28,266 bases of DNA, taken from positions 1 to 28,266 of the forward strand of contig JACQPW010000088.1 of NCBI GenBank assembly GCA_016207285.1, given 5' to 3'. The position numbers and the translations under genes are program-made. The notes below the pieces were generated by a model. It searched no databases. It was given only the letters and a program-made list of their open reading frames with translations, and was not told the origin of the DNA. The DNA is from Candidatus Kerfeldbacteria bacterium. GTDB taxonomy: Bacteria; Patescibacteriota; Patescibacteriia; UBA9570. Below, one piece after another: positions 16,805-24,124 of this stretch (the stretch's first letter is position 1; each line of letters begins with the position of its first letter).

Positions 16805-17328
16805 TCTCCTTCATCAGTTTATTACTACCTGTCCTGATCAGCGCTGCAACCGTTGGTACATTAAATGTAACCGCAGAACAGAGTGGGCAAACCCTAGCCA
16901 CCTTGTTGGAAAATGGTGCCACTATCATTAAAGAGGTTAGCTATATTGGTCTGGATGCTTCTACTAGGCCGGTCACGACGGCCATCCGGTTTTCTGGTAC
17001 AGCTGCTACGCCAGCTGCCACTGTGGTCGTGATGATCCCTGATGCGCAAGTATCCGAAACCACTACGGTGGCGGATGATGGAACTTGGACGTTAACTATA
17101 CCGACCAGTGTGCTGACCGCCGGTAATTACTATGCCTATGCGGCAGTGGCAGAAGGTGACCAGGTAGGTGATTCTACTCCCGCGGCTTACTTTACTGTCC
17201 AAGCGGATCAAAATTTATCCTGGCCTACGTGGATTTTTTTAGGTACTAGTTCGGTTTCTATTTTGGCTTTATTATCAGCCATTACCTTACAACTAGGCTA
17301 TAACAGCAAACATCATCCTGTGCTATAA
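16801..17328 (+). CDS. Small anchored Ig-like surface protein, paralogue of the giant 2 C-terminus
   Basis: A 175-residue protein with an N-terminal signal segment (about 1-16, ending LISAA), one beta-sandwich-like module and a C-terminal membrane segment (about 142-165). Its start codon overlaps the stop of giant 2 (ATGA), so translation is probably coupled. The module matches the C-terminal end of giant 2: DDGTWTLTIPTSVLTAGNYYAYAAV here against PNGQWTMSVPAELLTAGEHTAFAAV there, each followed by a membrane anchor. It is likely a duplicated anchor module that became a separate protein and may accompany the giant at the membrane. Start choice is supported by the overlap and the signal peptide; no Shine-Dalgarno sequence is seen. 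Confidence 0.8.
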   Translation: MISFISLLLPVLISAATVGTLNVTAEQSGQTLATLLENGATIIKEVSYIGLDASTRPVTTAIRFSGTAATPAATVVVMIPDAQVSETTTVADDGTWTLTIPTSVLTAGNYYAYAAVAEGDQVGDSTPAAYFTVQADQNLSWPTWIFLGTSSVSILALLSAITLQLGYNSKHHPVL

Positions 17329-17329
17329 T
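17321..17329 (+). promoter_or_regulatory. Extended -10 promoter of trpS
   Basis: TGC-TATAAT (17321-17329) is an extended -10 element with a perfect -10 hexamer; no good -35 box is found. It overlaps the stop codon of the preceding gene and lies 11 nt before ATG 17341, giving a leader of only about 4-5 nt. Confidence 0.6.
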
Positions 17330-17340
17330 AGCGAGGATCT

Positions 17341-18324
17341 ATGGAACGCATTCTTTCTGGTATTCAGCCATCGGGTACTATCCATTTAGGTAACTACATC
17401 GGGGCTTTGCGCCAATGGGTTGCACTACAGGAACAATACGACTCGTTTTTTTGTTTAGTTGATTATCACGCCATTACGGTGCGCCAGGACCCTGAACAGC
17501 TCACCTATAATACGTATAGTCTAGTTGCTATGTATCTGGCGGTGGGGTTAGACCCAGAGCGAGTCACTTTGTTTCGCCAATCGGATGTGTCAGCACATAC
17601 GGAGTTGGCTTGGATTTTTAATACCTTTGCCTACATGGGTGAGCTGGAACGGATGACGCAATATAAGGATAAAGCCAAACAACATAAAAAAAATAATAAC
17701 GTTGGCTTGTTCACTTACCCATTATTGATGGCGGCCGACATTTTATTGTATCAACCTAAATATGTACCGGTCGGTGAGGATCAAAAGCAACACATTGAGT
17801 TAACCCGCGAGTTGGCAGAACGCATGAACAACGTCTATGGTGAAACCTTTACCATTCCGGAATATTTTGCAGCCCCGCAAGGAGCCAGAATCATGAGTTT
17901 GGATGATCCAACCAAAAAAATGAGTAAATCCGCTACCAGTGAATGGGGTTATATTGCCTTGACCGATACGCCGGAAGTGATCACCAAAAAAGTAAAAAAA
18001 GCCATGACAGATTCCGGTACTGCAGTTGTGGCTGGAAAAACTACACCAGCCCTAACCAACTTACTGACGATCTACTCTGTTTTGTCTGATAAGACTATTC
18101 AGGAAGTAGAGGCGCTGTATCAAGGGCAAGGGTACGGTAAATTTAAACAGGGTTTGGCGGAAGTCATTATTGAATATTTGAAACCAATCCAAGTAAACTA
18201 TGCTACGTTGATGAGCGATATTCCGATGTTGCAGCGCATTCTACAGCAAGGTGCCGCTAAGGCAAAATTAATAGCCGATAAAACCTTGAACGATGTCAAA
18301 GCCAAAATCGGTATCCACCCCTAA
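17341..18324 (+). CDS. trpS: Tryptophanyl-tRNA synthetase
   Basis: A 327-residue class I aminoacyl-tRNA synthetase that charges tRNA-Trp with tryptophan in the cytoplasm; the length is normal for bacterial TrpRS. The HIGH-type signature is PSGTIHLGNY (His15 to Asn18). The TrpRS fingerprint YPLLMAADILLY (126-137) includes the Asp that recognises the indole nitrogen. PVGEDQKQHIELTRELAERMN is typical, and KMSKS is at 193-197. The start at 17341 fits the nearby extended -10 promoter. The end overlaps the start of murD by 32 nt, so the two are cotranscribed. Confidence 0.95.
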   Translation: MERILSGIQPSGTIHLGNYIGALRQWVALQEQYDSFFCLVDYHAITVRQDPEQLTYNTYSLVAMYLAVGLDPERVTLFRQSDVSAHTELAWIFNTFAYMGELERMTQYKDKAKQHKKNNNVGLFTYPLLMAADILLYQPKYVPVGEDQKQHIELTRELAERMNNVYGETFTIPEYFAAPQGARIMSLDDPTKKMSKSATSEWGYIALTDTPEVITKKVKKAMTDSGTAVVAGKTTPALTNLLTIYSVLSDKTIQEVEALYQGQGYGKFKQGLAEVIIEYLKPIQVNYATLMSDIPMLQRILQQGAAKAKLIADKTLNDVKAKIGIHP

Positions 18325-19573
18325 ACCTGTCCTCATTTTTGGACTGGGTTCGTACACGCATGGTAGTGGCACGGCGGCGGCTTTGTATTTTGCTAAACAA
18401 GGTGTACCTGTCATTGTCACGGACAAAAAAACTGCCAAACAACTCAATCCTAAAACATTAAAGTTATTAAAGCGTTACAAACATATTCGTTTTACGTTGG
18501 GTAAGCATTTACAGAGTGATGTTCGCAAGGCTGGATTGATTGTTCGGAATCCTGGAGTGCAACAGCATTTTACTAAACCAACTACCAATGATGTCGATCT
18601 TTTTCTTAAAGCGATCAGATTAAAATATCAAAATCGGGTACAGGTGGTTGGGGTCACGGGAACGCGTGGGAAAAGTACCACCACGGCTTTAATTGGTCAT
18701 ATCCTAAAAAACCAGTTAGGTAAGTGGAAAGTACATGTGGGTGGGAATATTGGGGTGTCACCACTCACCTTTTTAGATCAGGTGAAACCTGGACACGTTG
18801 TCGTCTTAGAACTCTCCAGTTGGCTGTTACGCGACATGCATGATGCTGGTTTGAATGTTGCCGTGGTGACAAATATGTTGCGTGATCATATGAACTATTA
18901 TAAGAACATGTCGCTTTACCAAAAGGATAAGGAACGGATTTTTATTGGCCAGACCAAACGTCACTTGGCTGTGTTAAATCACCACGATCCGCGTGTGCGC
19001 AGCATGGCTAAGAAAACGAAAGCTAAGATCAAGTGGTTCGGTGAACATAGTGTGTCCGGCACAAAGTTACTGGGGGAGCATAACCGGTTTAATGTGGGGG
19101 CGGCTTGGCAAGTTGGGAAAATTTTTAAGTTAAGTGATGCCACATTAACAAAAGCGATTCGATCCTTCCAACCATTGGCAAACCGTTTAGAAATTGTGCG
19201 GCGGTACAAGAGTCGGACATTTGTGAATGACACCACGGCCACCACGCCAGATGCGACTATTGCTGCTCTATTTTCGTTTCAAAAGAAAGTGATCTTAATC
19301 GCTGGCGGTAACACAAAACGGTTATCGTTGGTTGCATTACGGCGCTTGATCCCGCACCATGTGCAGGAGCTCATTCTGCTACCTGGTAATGCCAACCATG
19401 AGTTTCCACCCGGTATTGAAGTGACTACCATCAAACAAGCCGTTCAGGCAGCTTGGAAGCTGTCTAAACCAGGGGACGTCATCTTATTATCACCGGGTGT
19501 GACCTGGTTACCAGTGATGAACGAATTTGAACGCGGTAAGCAATTTGTCCATTACGTAAAAGGCCTACATTAG
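18293..19573 (+). CDS. murD: MurD-type Mur ligase (UDP-MurNAc-L-Ala:D-Glu ligase)
   Basis: A 426-residue Mur ligase of MurD length. MurD adds D-glutamate to UDP-MurNAc-L-Ala in cytoplasmic peptidoglycan precursor synthesis. Seen: an N-terminal Rossmann-like part (VLIFGLGSYTHGSGTA), the ATP loop VTGTRGKSTT (121-130), GNIGVSPL, LELSSWLL (172-179), a DHMNYYKNMSLYQKDKERI segment with the lysine expected to be carbamylated, EHNRFNVGAAW, and a C-terminal LSPGVTW. Some usual residues differ: GTNGKST reads GTRGKST, NDSKATN reads NDTTATT, and SPA.AS reads SPGVTW. It could thus be a divergent MurD or a MurD-like enzyme with altered substrate use. ATG 18293 lies inside trpS (32-nt overlap). MurI, encoded at 20492-21220 on the other strand, would supply D-Glu. 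Confidence 0.85.
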   Translation: MSKPKSVSTPKPVLIFGLGSYTHGSGTAAALYFAKQGVPVIVTDKKTAKQLNPKTLKLLKRYKHIRFTLGKHLQSDVRKAGLIVRNPGVQQHFTKPTTNDVDLFLKAIRLKYQNRVQVVGVTGTRGKSTTTALIGHILKNQLGKWKVHVGGNIGVSPLTFLDQVKPGHVVVLELSSWLLRDMHDAGLNVAVVTNMLRDHMNYYKNMSLYQKDKERIFIGQTKRHLAVLNHHDPRVRSMAKKTKAKIKWFGEHSVSGTKLLGEHNRFNVGAAWQVGKIFKLSDATLTKAIRSFQPLANRLEIVRRYKSRTFVNDTTATTPDATIAALFSFQKKVILIAGGNTKRLSLVALRRLIPHHVQELILLPGNANHEFPPGIEVTTIKQAVQAAWKLSKPGDVILLSPGVTWLPVMNEFERGKQFVHYVKGLH

Positions 19574-19580
19574 GGCTTTT
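19558..19580 (+). terminator. Possible intrinsic terminator of trpS-murD
   Basis: AAAAGGCCT (19558-19566) pairs with AGGGCTTTT (19572-19580) except for one mismatch, over a 5-nt loop. It overlaps the murD stop and is followed by a short pyrimidine/T-rich tail. Moderate strength only. Confidence 0.4.
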
Positions 19581-19638
19581 CTTGGTTTATACACTTTTAG
19601 GCCCTGAACAGCTATTACGCCCAGGCGTACAATGACTT

Positions 19639-19667
19639 GTTCATTTTGTTGATAAAACAAACTGAAC
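19639..19667. repeat. 29-nt inverted repeat in the murD downstream gap
   Basis: GTTCA-t-TTTGTT (19639-19650) is matched by AACAAA-c-TGAAC (19656-19667) around a 5-nt centre, with one mismatch. It could be an operator or a hairpin. The wider gap 19574-19926 (353 nt) otherwise holds only the murD terminator candidate and the GC-rich palindrome at 19791-19863; no tRNA or conserved ORF is seen there. Confidence 0.5.
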
Positions 19668-19790
19668 CGTTATCCACTTTTTGAGACCCTCAGGTGTCGG
19701 TAAAAGAGGGATAATGAGGGGGTTGCAGAACGTCTGTAACCATCGCTCTTTACAACTCGAATAGCTACTAACGTTTCCACGTTTGCTTTG

Positions 19791-19863
19791 TACCCCACCC
19801 TTACCCTCCCCTTTGAGGGGTAGGGAAGCCCCACTCCTTCGGAGGAGGGGGTTGGGGGAGGTA
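19791..19863. repeat. GC-rich cloverleaf-like palindromic repeat, copy 3
   Basis: The outer arms are TACCCCACCC on the left and a GGGTTGGGGGAGGTA-type arm on the right (to 19863). Two internal hairpins are CCCTCCCC-tttga-GGGGTAGGG and CCCCACTCC-ttcg-GGAGGAGGGG. It is closest to copy 2 (5210-5268). Together with copy 4 (20407-20492) it brackets the GC-rich gene at 19927-20280. Confidence 0.75.
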
Positions 19864-19926
19864 GTGAGCAGATGTGGAATCAATCTACTGCCTGCGTCAA
19901 GCCCACTCATCGGCTTGGAGATCATC

Positions 19927-20280
19927 ATGAAGAAGTTCTATGGGCTCATCGTTCTCGGATCCCTGGCCCAGATCTTCTTGGTCTGGGTGGTCATCGTCGA
20001 CCCGAACACGGTCGTCGAACTCCTGGCCCTGGTCTGCCCCTTCGTGGTCGGGTGGTGCTGGAACCGGATCGAGCAGTACCCGATCTGGCGCATCCCGCAC
20101 ACGCCTCACATGTGGCAAGGCCGGTACGGCTTGTACTGGTTCTTCCCGATGGTCGCTGGCGTCGTCGTTGGTCTGGAGCAGCCGCACATCGGGCTGCCCA
20201 TCGCCATCGGTCTGCTCGCGCTGACCATGTTCCTGTGGAACGCGCACGTGCAGACGTGGGAGCTGAACCAGGAAGGGTAG
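19927..20280 (+). CDS. Small multi-pass membrane protein of foreign composition
   Basis: A 117-residue hydrophobic protein, not recognised. Membrane segments are likely at about 4-24 and 29-46, and two more lie at about 70-87 and 90-108; an HTPHMWQGRYG loop lies between the two pairs. Its codons are almost all G/C-ending (ATC, GTC, CTG, CTC), quite unlike trpS-murD before it and murI after it. GGAG (19917-19920), 6 nt before ATG 19927, is a proper Shine-Dalgarno sequence, which resident genes lack. An upstream extension in the same frame runs through the palindromic repeat and is rejected. The gene is bracketed by two palindromic repeats and followed by a long hairpin. Recent transfer from a high-GC donor as a self-contained cassette is inferred. 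Function unknown. Confidence 0.75.
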   Translation: MKKFYGLIVLGSLAQIFLVWVVIVDPNTVVELLALVCPFVVGWCWNRIEQYPIWRIPHTPHMWQGRYGLYWFFPMVAGVVVGLEQPHIGLPIAIGLLALTMFLWNAHVQTWELNQEG

Positions 20281-20292
20281 CTATTCGATAGG

Positions 20293-20359
20293 GGGAGGGA
20301 GACACATCCGTGCTGCTGGGCGACGTTCCAACGTTGCTCGCGCCGGTGTCTCTCCTCCC
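20293..20359 (+). terminator. Long hairpin after the GC-rich membrane-protein gene
   Basis: GGGAGGGAGACAC (20293-20305) pairs with GTGTCTCTCCTCCC (20346-20359) with one bulge; the 40-nt interior has a second smaller inverted repeat around GACGTTCCAACGTT. It starts 13 nt after the stop at 20280. The 3' side (TTCCCGTCCAGTTT) is only weakly T-rich, so termination is likely but not certain. Just beyond it TTTGATCA occurs twice (20371-20389). Confidence 0.5.
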
Positions 20360-20406
20360 TTCCCGTCCAGTTTGATCAAATGGTTTGATCACAGTGAATG
20401 GGAACA

Positions 20407-20492
20407 GACCTCCCCCTTGATCCCCCTCCTTTCAGGAGTGGGAAGAACCGTTCCCTCTCTCCTGCAAGGAGAGAGGGTCAGGGAGAGAGGTC
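20407..20492. repeat. GC-rich cloverleaf-like palindromic repeat, copy 4
   Basis: The outer arms are GACCTCCCCC (from 20407) and GAGAGAGGTC (to 20492). The internal hairpins are CCCCTCCTTTCAGGAGTGGG (imperfect) and CCCTCTCTCC-tgca-aGGAGAGAGGG. Its last base is also the last base (G) of the murI TAG stop codon. Read on the minus strand it aligns with copy 1 and may end murI transcription. Confidence 0.8.
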
Positions 20493-21220
20493 TACAAATG
20501 TGCGTAGCGTTTGATCTGCTCTAAAAATTGGGAACGATCACCACTGCATTCAAAGGTATAGGTGGGCTGGAGATTACTGCTTAAGGTACCCGCTTGTTGT
20601 AGTACCCGTAAGGTTTGGCGGGCGACGGCTTCATTGGAATCAATCACTTTCACATCTGGTCCAACCAAGCGTTGGATTTGTCCCTTAATCAGAGTGTAAT
20701 GGGTACAACCCAACACGACAATATCGGCTGCGCCAATTGGTTGGAGATAATTTTTCAGAGCCTCTGTCGTTAGAGTATGATGCTCAATGGCACTGGCTAA
20801 ACCCGGGCAGGCAATCTTGGCTACGATTTTGTCGCCGGCATACGTAGCAATCAATTTTTCGGTGTAATCGGCTGTGGTCGTGATGGTAGTAGCCAATAGG
20901 GCAATCTGACCATTCTTAGTGAGCGCGGCTGCCGTTTTTACCACTGGCACCACCCCTACGAGCGGGATGCTGACTTGTTCACGATAGTAATCTAAATCAT
21001 TTACCGAGGCAGTGTTGCAGGCAATCACTACAATCGAACACTCCTGGGCTAATTTTTTGATGGCCGTGATGGTAATATGACGAATATCATCTCCAGTGCG
21101 CTCGCCAAATGGGAAATATTTGGTGTCACCATAATAAAGAATGCTTTCATTCGGTAAAACTTGTTTGATGGCATTAAAAATACCTAAACCACCAACCCCA
21201 GAATCGTAAATACCAATCAT
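20492..21220 (-). CDS. murI: Glutamate racemase
   Basis: A 242-residue enzyme interconverting L- and D-glutamate for peptidoglycan, cofactor-independent. Seen: DSGVGG with Asp6/Ser7, YYGDTKYFPFGERT, the first catalytic cysteine in ACNTAS (Cys68), GVVPVVKTAAALT, and the second catalytic cysteine in GCTHY (Cys172). The length is slightly short of the usual ~260 but complete. The ATG overlaps the stop of gpmI by 4 nt (ATGA), so it is the last gene of the operon. The stop codon abuts palindromic repeat copy 4. Its D-Glu product is the substrate of MurD, encoded nearby on the opposite strand. Confidence 0.95.
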   Translation of the reverse strand: MIGIYDSGVGGLGIFNAIKQVLPNESILYYGDTKYFPFGERTGDDIRHITITAIKKLAQECSIVVIACNTASVNDLDYYREQVSIPLVGVVPVVKTAAALTKNGQIALLATTITTTADYTEKLIATYAGDKIVAKIACPGLASAIEHHTLTTEALKNYLQPIGAADIVVLGCTHYTLIKGQIQRLVGPDVKVIDSNEAVARQTLRVLQQAGTLSSNLQPTYTFECSGDRSQFLEQIKRYAHL

Positions 21221-22761
21221 ACGTTTGGAATAATTAAACTAGTACCAGTCATTTCGATCGGCTGCTCTTCATCAAGGACAGCAAGAATAGTCGGAGCGCA
21301 ATCTTTGAGCGTACCGTTATCACGTAATTGGCTATCCTTATGTTCATCATCTACCAGAATAAAGGGCACAAAGGAATCCGTATGGAACGTATGTGGGCAA
21401 TCCCATTCTTTATCCCACATCACTTCGGCATCACCATGATCAGCCGTGATGATCAGCACACCATTCTGCTTTTGTAATTCAGCATAGATTTTTTTCAGGG
21501 CAGCATCAATCGCTTCTACCCCCACAATCGTAGCGGCTTTATTACCCGTATGGCCAAGCATATCGGCATTAGGAAAATTCATGATATAGACATCAAACGC
21601 TTTAGCGCGCAGGTGCTTGACCGCTTCCTGGGCAATTTTATCCGCTTGCATCTCTGGTTTTAAATCGTAGGTATCAATTTTGTCCGAAGGAATCAAAATC
21701 CGTTCTTCACCTGGAAACGGATCTTCTTGCATGACATTAAAAATTTTAGTGACATACACCCATTTTTCGGTTTCGGTTAAGCGTAACTGGCTATAACCCC
21801 GTTTACTTAACACTTCGCCGAGGATATTTTTCGCTGCTAGTTCAACCCGTTGCAAAGCCGCTGGAGCCCGCATCTCGTTATAATAATGGGTCATACCTAC
21901 ATACTGTAGCGTAGGGAAGTGGCGGCGTTCAAAATGATGAAACTCCGGCTCGATCAGCGCTTGGGTGATTTCAATTTCACGATCAATCCGGAAGTTAAAG
22001 TTGATCACCACATCACCAGTTTGCATGGTGCCAGCGGCGTCAACCAAGGTAGGTTGAATAAACTCATCCGTTTCACCACGGGCATAGGCAGCGTGTACGG
22101 CCGCTTCAACTGAATCGGCTTGTTGTAGGCCTTCACCCAACACGAGTAATTTGTAGGCTGATTCGATACGCTCCCAACGATGATCGCGGTCCATCACCCA
22201 CCAGCGACCTTGAACGGTGGCAATCGTCCCAATTCCAGTGGTGCTGATTTTATTCTGTAGCGTATGGATATATTTTTCTGCCGATTTTGGTGGCACATCA
22301 CGCCCATCGGTAATGACATGCACAAACACCTGTGTAATGCCGGCTAGTTTAGCCATCGCTAATAATTCAAAGCAGGCGATATCGTAGGTATGAACACCGC
22401 CATCGGATAGCAAGCCCATCAGGTGCAGACGGCCACTCCCTTTAGCTGCCGCCGTCATGGCTTCCACTAGCACTTTATTTTTGCGTAAGTCACCACTTTG
22501 GATAGCACCCAGCAGTTGCATTTGCGGTAAGAGCAAGTCACGTCCGGCACCCATAATCAGGTGACCCATTTCGGTAGAGCCGGGATGACCTTGCGGTAAA
22601 CCAATATGTGGGCCAGCTGCCCCAATCGGTTTGTTGGGATAGTTGGCCAGGAAGTGATCAATGGTGGGGGTCTTGGCTAAAAAAATGGCATTGTGGGCAT
22701 CATCGGTGCCGATGCCCCAGCCATCTAAGATCACGAACATGACTGGTCGTCGAGCTTTCAT
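21217..22761 (-). CDS. gpmI: 2,3-bisphosphoglycerate-independent phosphoglycerate mutase
   Basis: A 514-residue enzyme of normal iPGM length, converting 3-phosphoglycerate and 2-phosphoglycerate in glycolysis. It belongs to the alkaline phosphatase superfamily with two Mn ions. Seen: ILDGWG (metal ligand Asp13), SDGGVHT (His124), TDGRD (151-155), the RWWVMDRDHRWER phosphate region, IPSDKIDTYDLKPEM, PNADMLGHTGN (Asp400, His404), TADHGDAEVM (Asp441, His442) and HTFHT (His460). The odd point is the nucleophile loop: the usual GNSEVGH reads GSTEMGH, so the catalytic Ser position is Thr63. It overlaps PMM upstream and murI downstream by 4 nt each (ATGA). Activity is likely but Thr as nucleophile is unproven. 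Confidence 0.93.
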   Translation of the reverse strand: MKARRPVMFVILDGWGIGTDDAHNAIFLAKTPTIDHFLANYPNKPIGAAGPHIGLPQGHPGSTEMGHLIMGAGRDLLLPQMQLLGAIQSGDLRKNKVLVEAMTAAAKGSGRLHLMGLLSDGGVHTYDIACFELLAMAKLAGITQVFVHVITDGRDVPPKSAEKYIHTLQNKISTTGIGTIATVQGRWWVMDRDHRWERIESAYKLLVLGEGLQQADSVEAAVHAAYARGETDEFIQPTLVDAAGTMQTGDVVINFNFRIDREIEITQALIEPEFHHFERRHFPTLQYVGMTHYYNEMRAPAALQRVELAAKNILGEVLSKRGYSQLRLTETEKWVYVTKIFNVMQEDPFPGEERILIPSDKIDTYDLKPEMQADKIAQEAVKHLRAKAFDVYIMNFPNADMLGHTGNKAATIVGVEAIDAALKKIYAELQKQNGVLIITADHGDAEVMWDKEWDCPHTFHTDSFVPFILVDDEHKDSQLRDNGTLKDCAPTILAVLDEEQPIEMTGTSLIIPNV

Positions 22762-24122
22762 GCGCGAATCAGGTTTAATAGTTCAGTTGTTTTAGCATCA
22801 CGCAACGCAGCAGAGGTCGCTTCTAAATTTAAACGTAATAGAGCTTCAGTGTTTGAGGCGCGCACATTAAACCAGTAGTCGGGATATTCAATAGTGATGC
22901 CATCTAGTTCTGAAGTAGCCGTAGCGGTTGGACCATAGGTGGATTTTATTTTTTCCATGATGGCGGCTTTATCTTGTACTGTCGAGTTAATTTCTCCAGA
23001 ATGAAAATACTTACGCAACGGTCGAATTTGGTCGGCTACGGTGGCGGTTGAACGGCTAAAGAATTGTAACAGTCTCAGGGTGACAATACAGGGAGCCTCA
23101 AACGTACCATGTGGCAGTTTGACAAAAAAGTGACCAGACGATTCTCCGGCAAACACGGCGCCTAATTTTAAAGCTTGTTCCTTAATTAAGGAGTGGCCTA
23201 CTTTAGTGACACAGGGTTTGCCACCATACTGCTCAATCATGTCGCGGGTAATGCGACCAGGGCGAATATCATAACAAATCGTGCTGCCCGGAAACTGTTC
23301 CAAGAACAGTTGTGCCATAATGCCACGCACCATGGCTGGTTCAATCAACTTACCTTCATTGTCCACAAAGAAAATGCGGTCGCCATCGCCGTCAGTGGCA
23401 ATGCCAAGGTCAGCCTGTTGTGCCACCACAGCTTGCATGAGCGCCCGGTTGTTTTCTTCTTTAAATGGGTCAGCCTCGTGGGCGGGAAAGGTGCCATCCA
23501 AATCAAAGTTCATTTCAATCAATTCACAGGGCAGCTGTTTGAACAATTCACGCAAGTAGGTGGCACCCATAGCGTTGGCAGCATCCGCCACAATTTTAAA
23601 TGGTTTGATATCATTGGTTCCTGCAAACTGAATTGCTTCCATCACATCATTGGTGACAATATCGTTGCGCGTGGTTACCATGCCGCCAGTTTTTTTTGTC
23701 CCGTACGTAGTGTTGGCAGCCACAGCATCACGTAAAGTCATAATGCCCGTATCTCGACTAACCGGTACGCCACCAGCCCGGACCATTTTAAGACCATTGT
23801 ACTGTGGTGGATTATGCGAAGCAGACACCATCAGACCACCATCATAACCATATTTGGCTACACCAAAGTAAAAAGCTGGGGTGGAGACCAAACCAATATC
23901 AATCACATTGCAACCTTCATCTAGAATCCCTTGGATTACCGCCTGTTTTAGACTAGGAGATGATAGGCGCATGTCGGCACCAACCACTAAGTTGAGTTGC
24001 TTGCCCCCTTGTTCAGCAGTGATCAGCTGCGCTAACGACCGTGCCGTTTTATAAGCAATATCCTCCGTCAGTTCGCTGCCGTAGATGCCACGAATATCGT
24101 AGGCTTTAAAAATTTCACCCAT
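22758..24122 (-). CDS. manB: Phosphomannomutase/phosphoglucomutase
   Basis: A 454-residue alpha-D-phosphohexomutase of PMM/PGM type, moving phosphate between C6 and C1 of mannose or glucose for nucleotide-sugar synthesis. Seen: FKAYDIRGIYG at the start, VSASHNP with catalytic Ser102, the Mg-binding DGDGDR (244-249), sugar-binding GESSGH (326-331), and phosphate-binding RASNTEALLR (421-430), in the right order and spacing. The start is ATG 24122: it sits 2 nt after the stop of the gene before it and places FKAYDIRG at the usual N-terminal position. A longer frame to 24209 only reads through the upstream gene. It overlaps gpmI by 4 nt. Which sugar it prefers cannot be told; the gene symbol is by family only. 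Confidence 0.93.
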   Translation of the reverse strand: MGEIFKAYDIRGIYGSELTEDIAYKTARSLAQLITAEQGGKQLNLVVGADMRLSSPSLKQAVIQGILDEGCNVIDIGLVSTPAFYFGVAKYGYDGGLMVSASHNPPQYNGLKMVRAGGVPVSRDTGIMTLRDAVAANTTYGTKKTGGMVTTRNDIVTNDVMEAIQFAGTNDIKPFKIVADAANAMGATYLRELFKQLPCELIEMNFDLDGTFPAHEADPFKEENNRALMQAVVAQQADLGIATDGDGDRIFFVDNEGKLIEPAMVRGIMAQLFLEQFPGSTICYDIRPGRITRDMIEQYGGKPCVTKVGHSLIKEQALKLGAVFAGESSGHFFVKLPHGTFEAPCIVTLRLLQFFSRSTATVADQIRPLRKYFHSGEINSTVQDKAAIMEKIKSTYGPTATATSELDGITIEYPDYWFNVRASNTEALLRLNLEATSAALRDAKTTELLNLIRA

Positions 24123-24124
24123 GG

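Noticed and set aside
20371..20389. Paired TTTGATCA motifs as a regulator site
   Set aside because: Two short copies 8 nt apart are seen, but no gene start lies nearby that they would control.
19872..20392. Alternative plus- and minus-strand frames across the GC-rich cassette
   Set aside because: High GC leaves stops rare in all frames. Only the frame at 19927-20280 has a Shine-Dalgarno sequence, membrane segments and G/C-ending codons.
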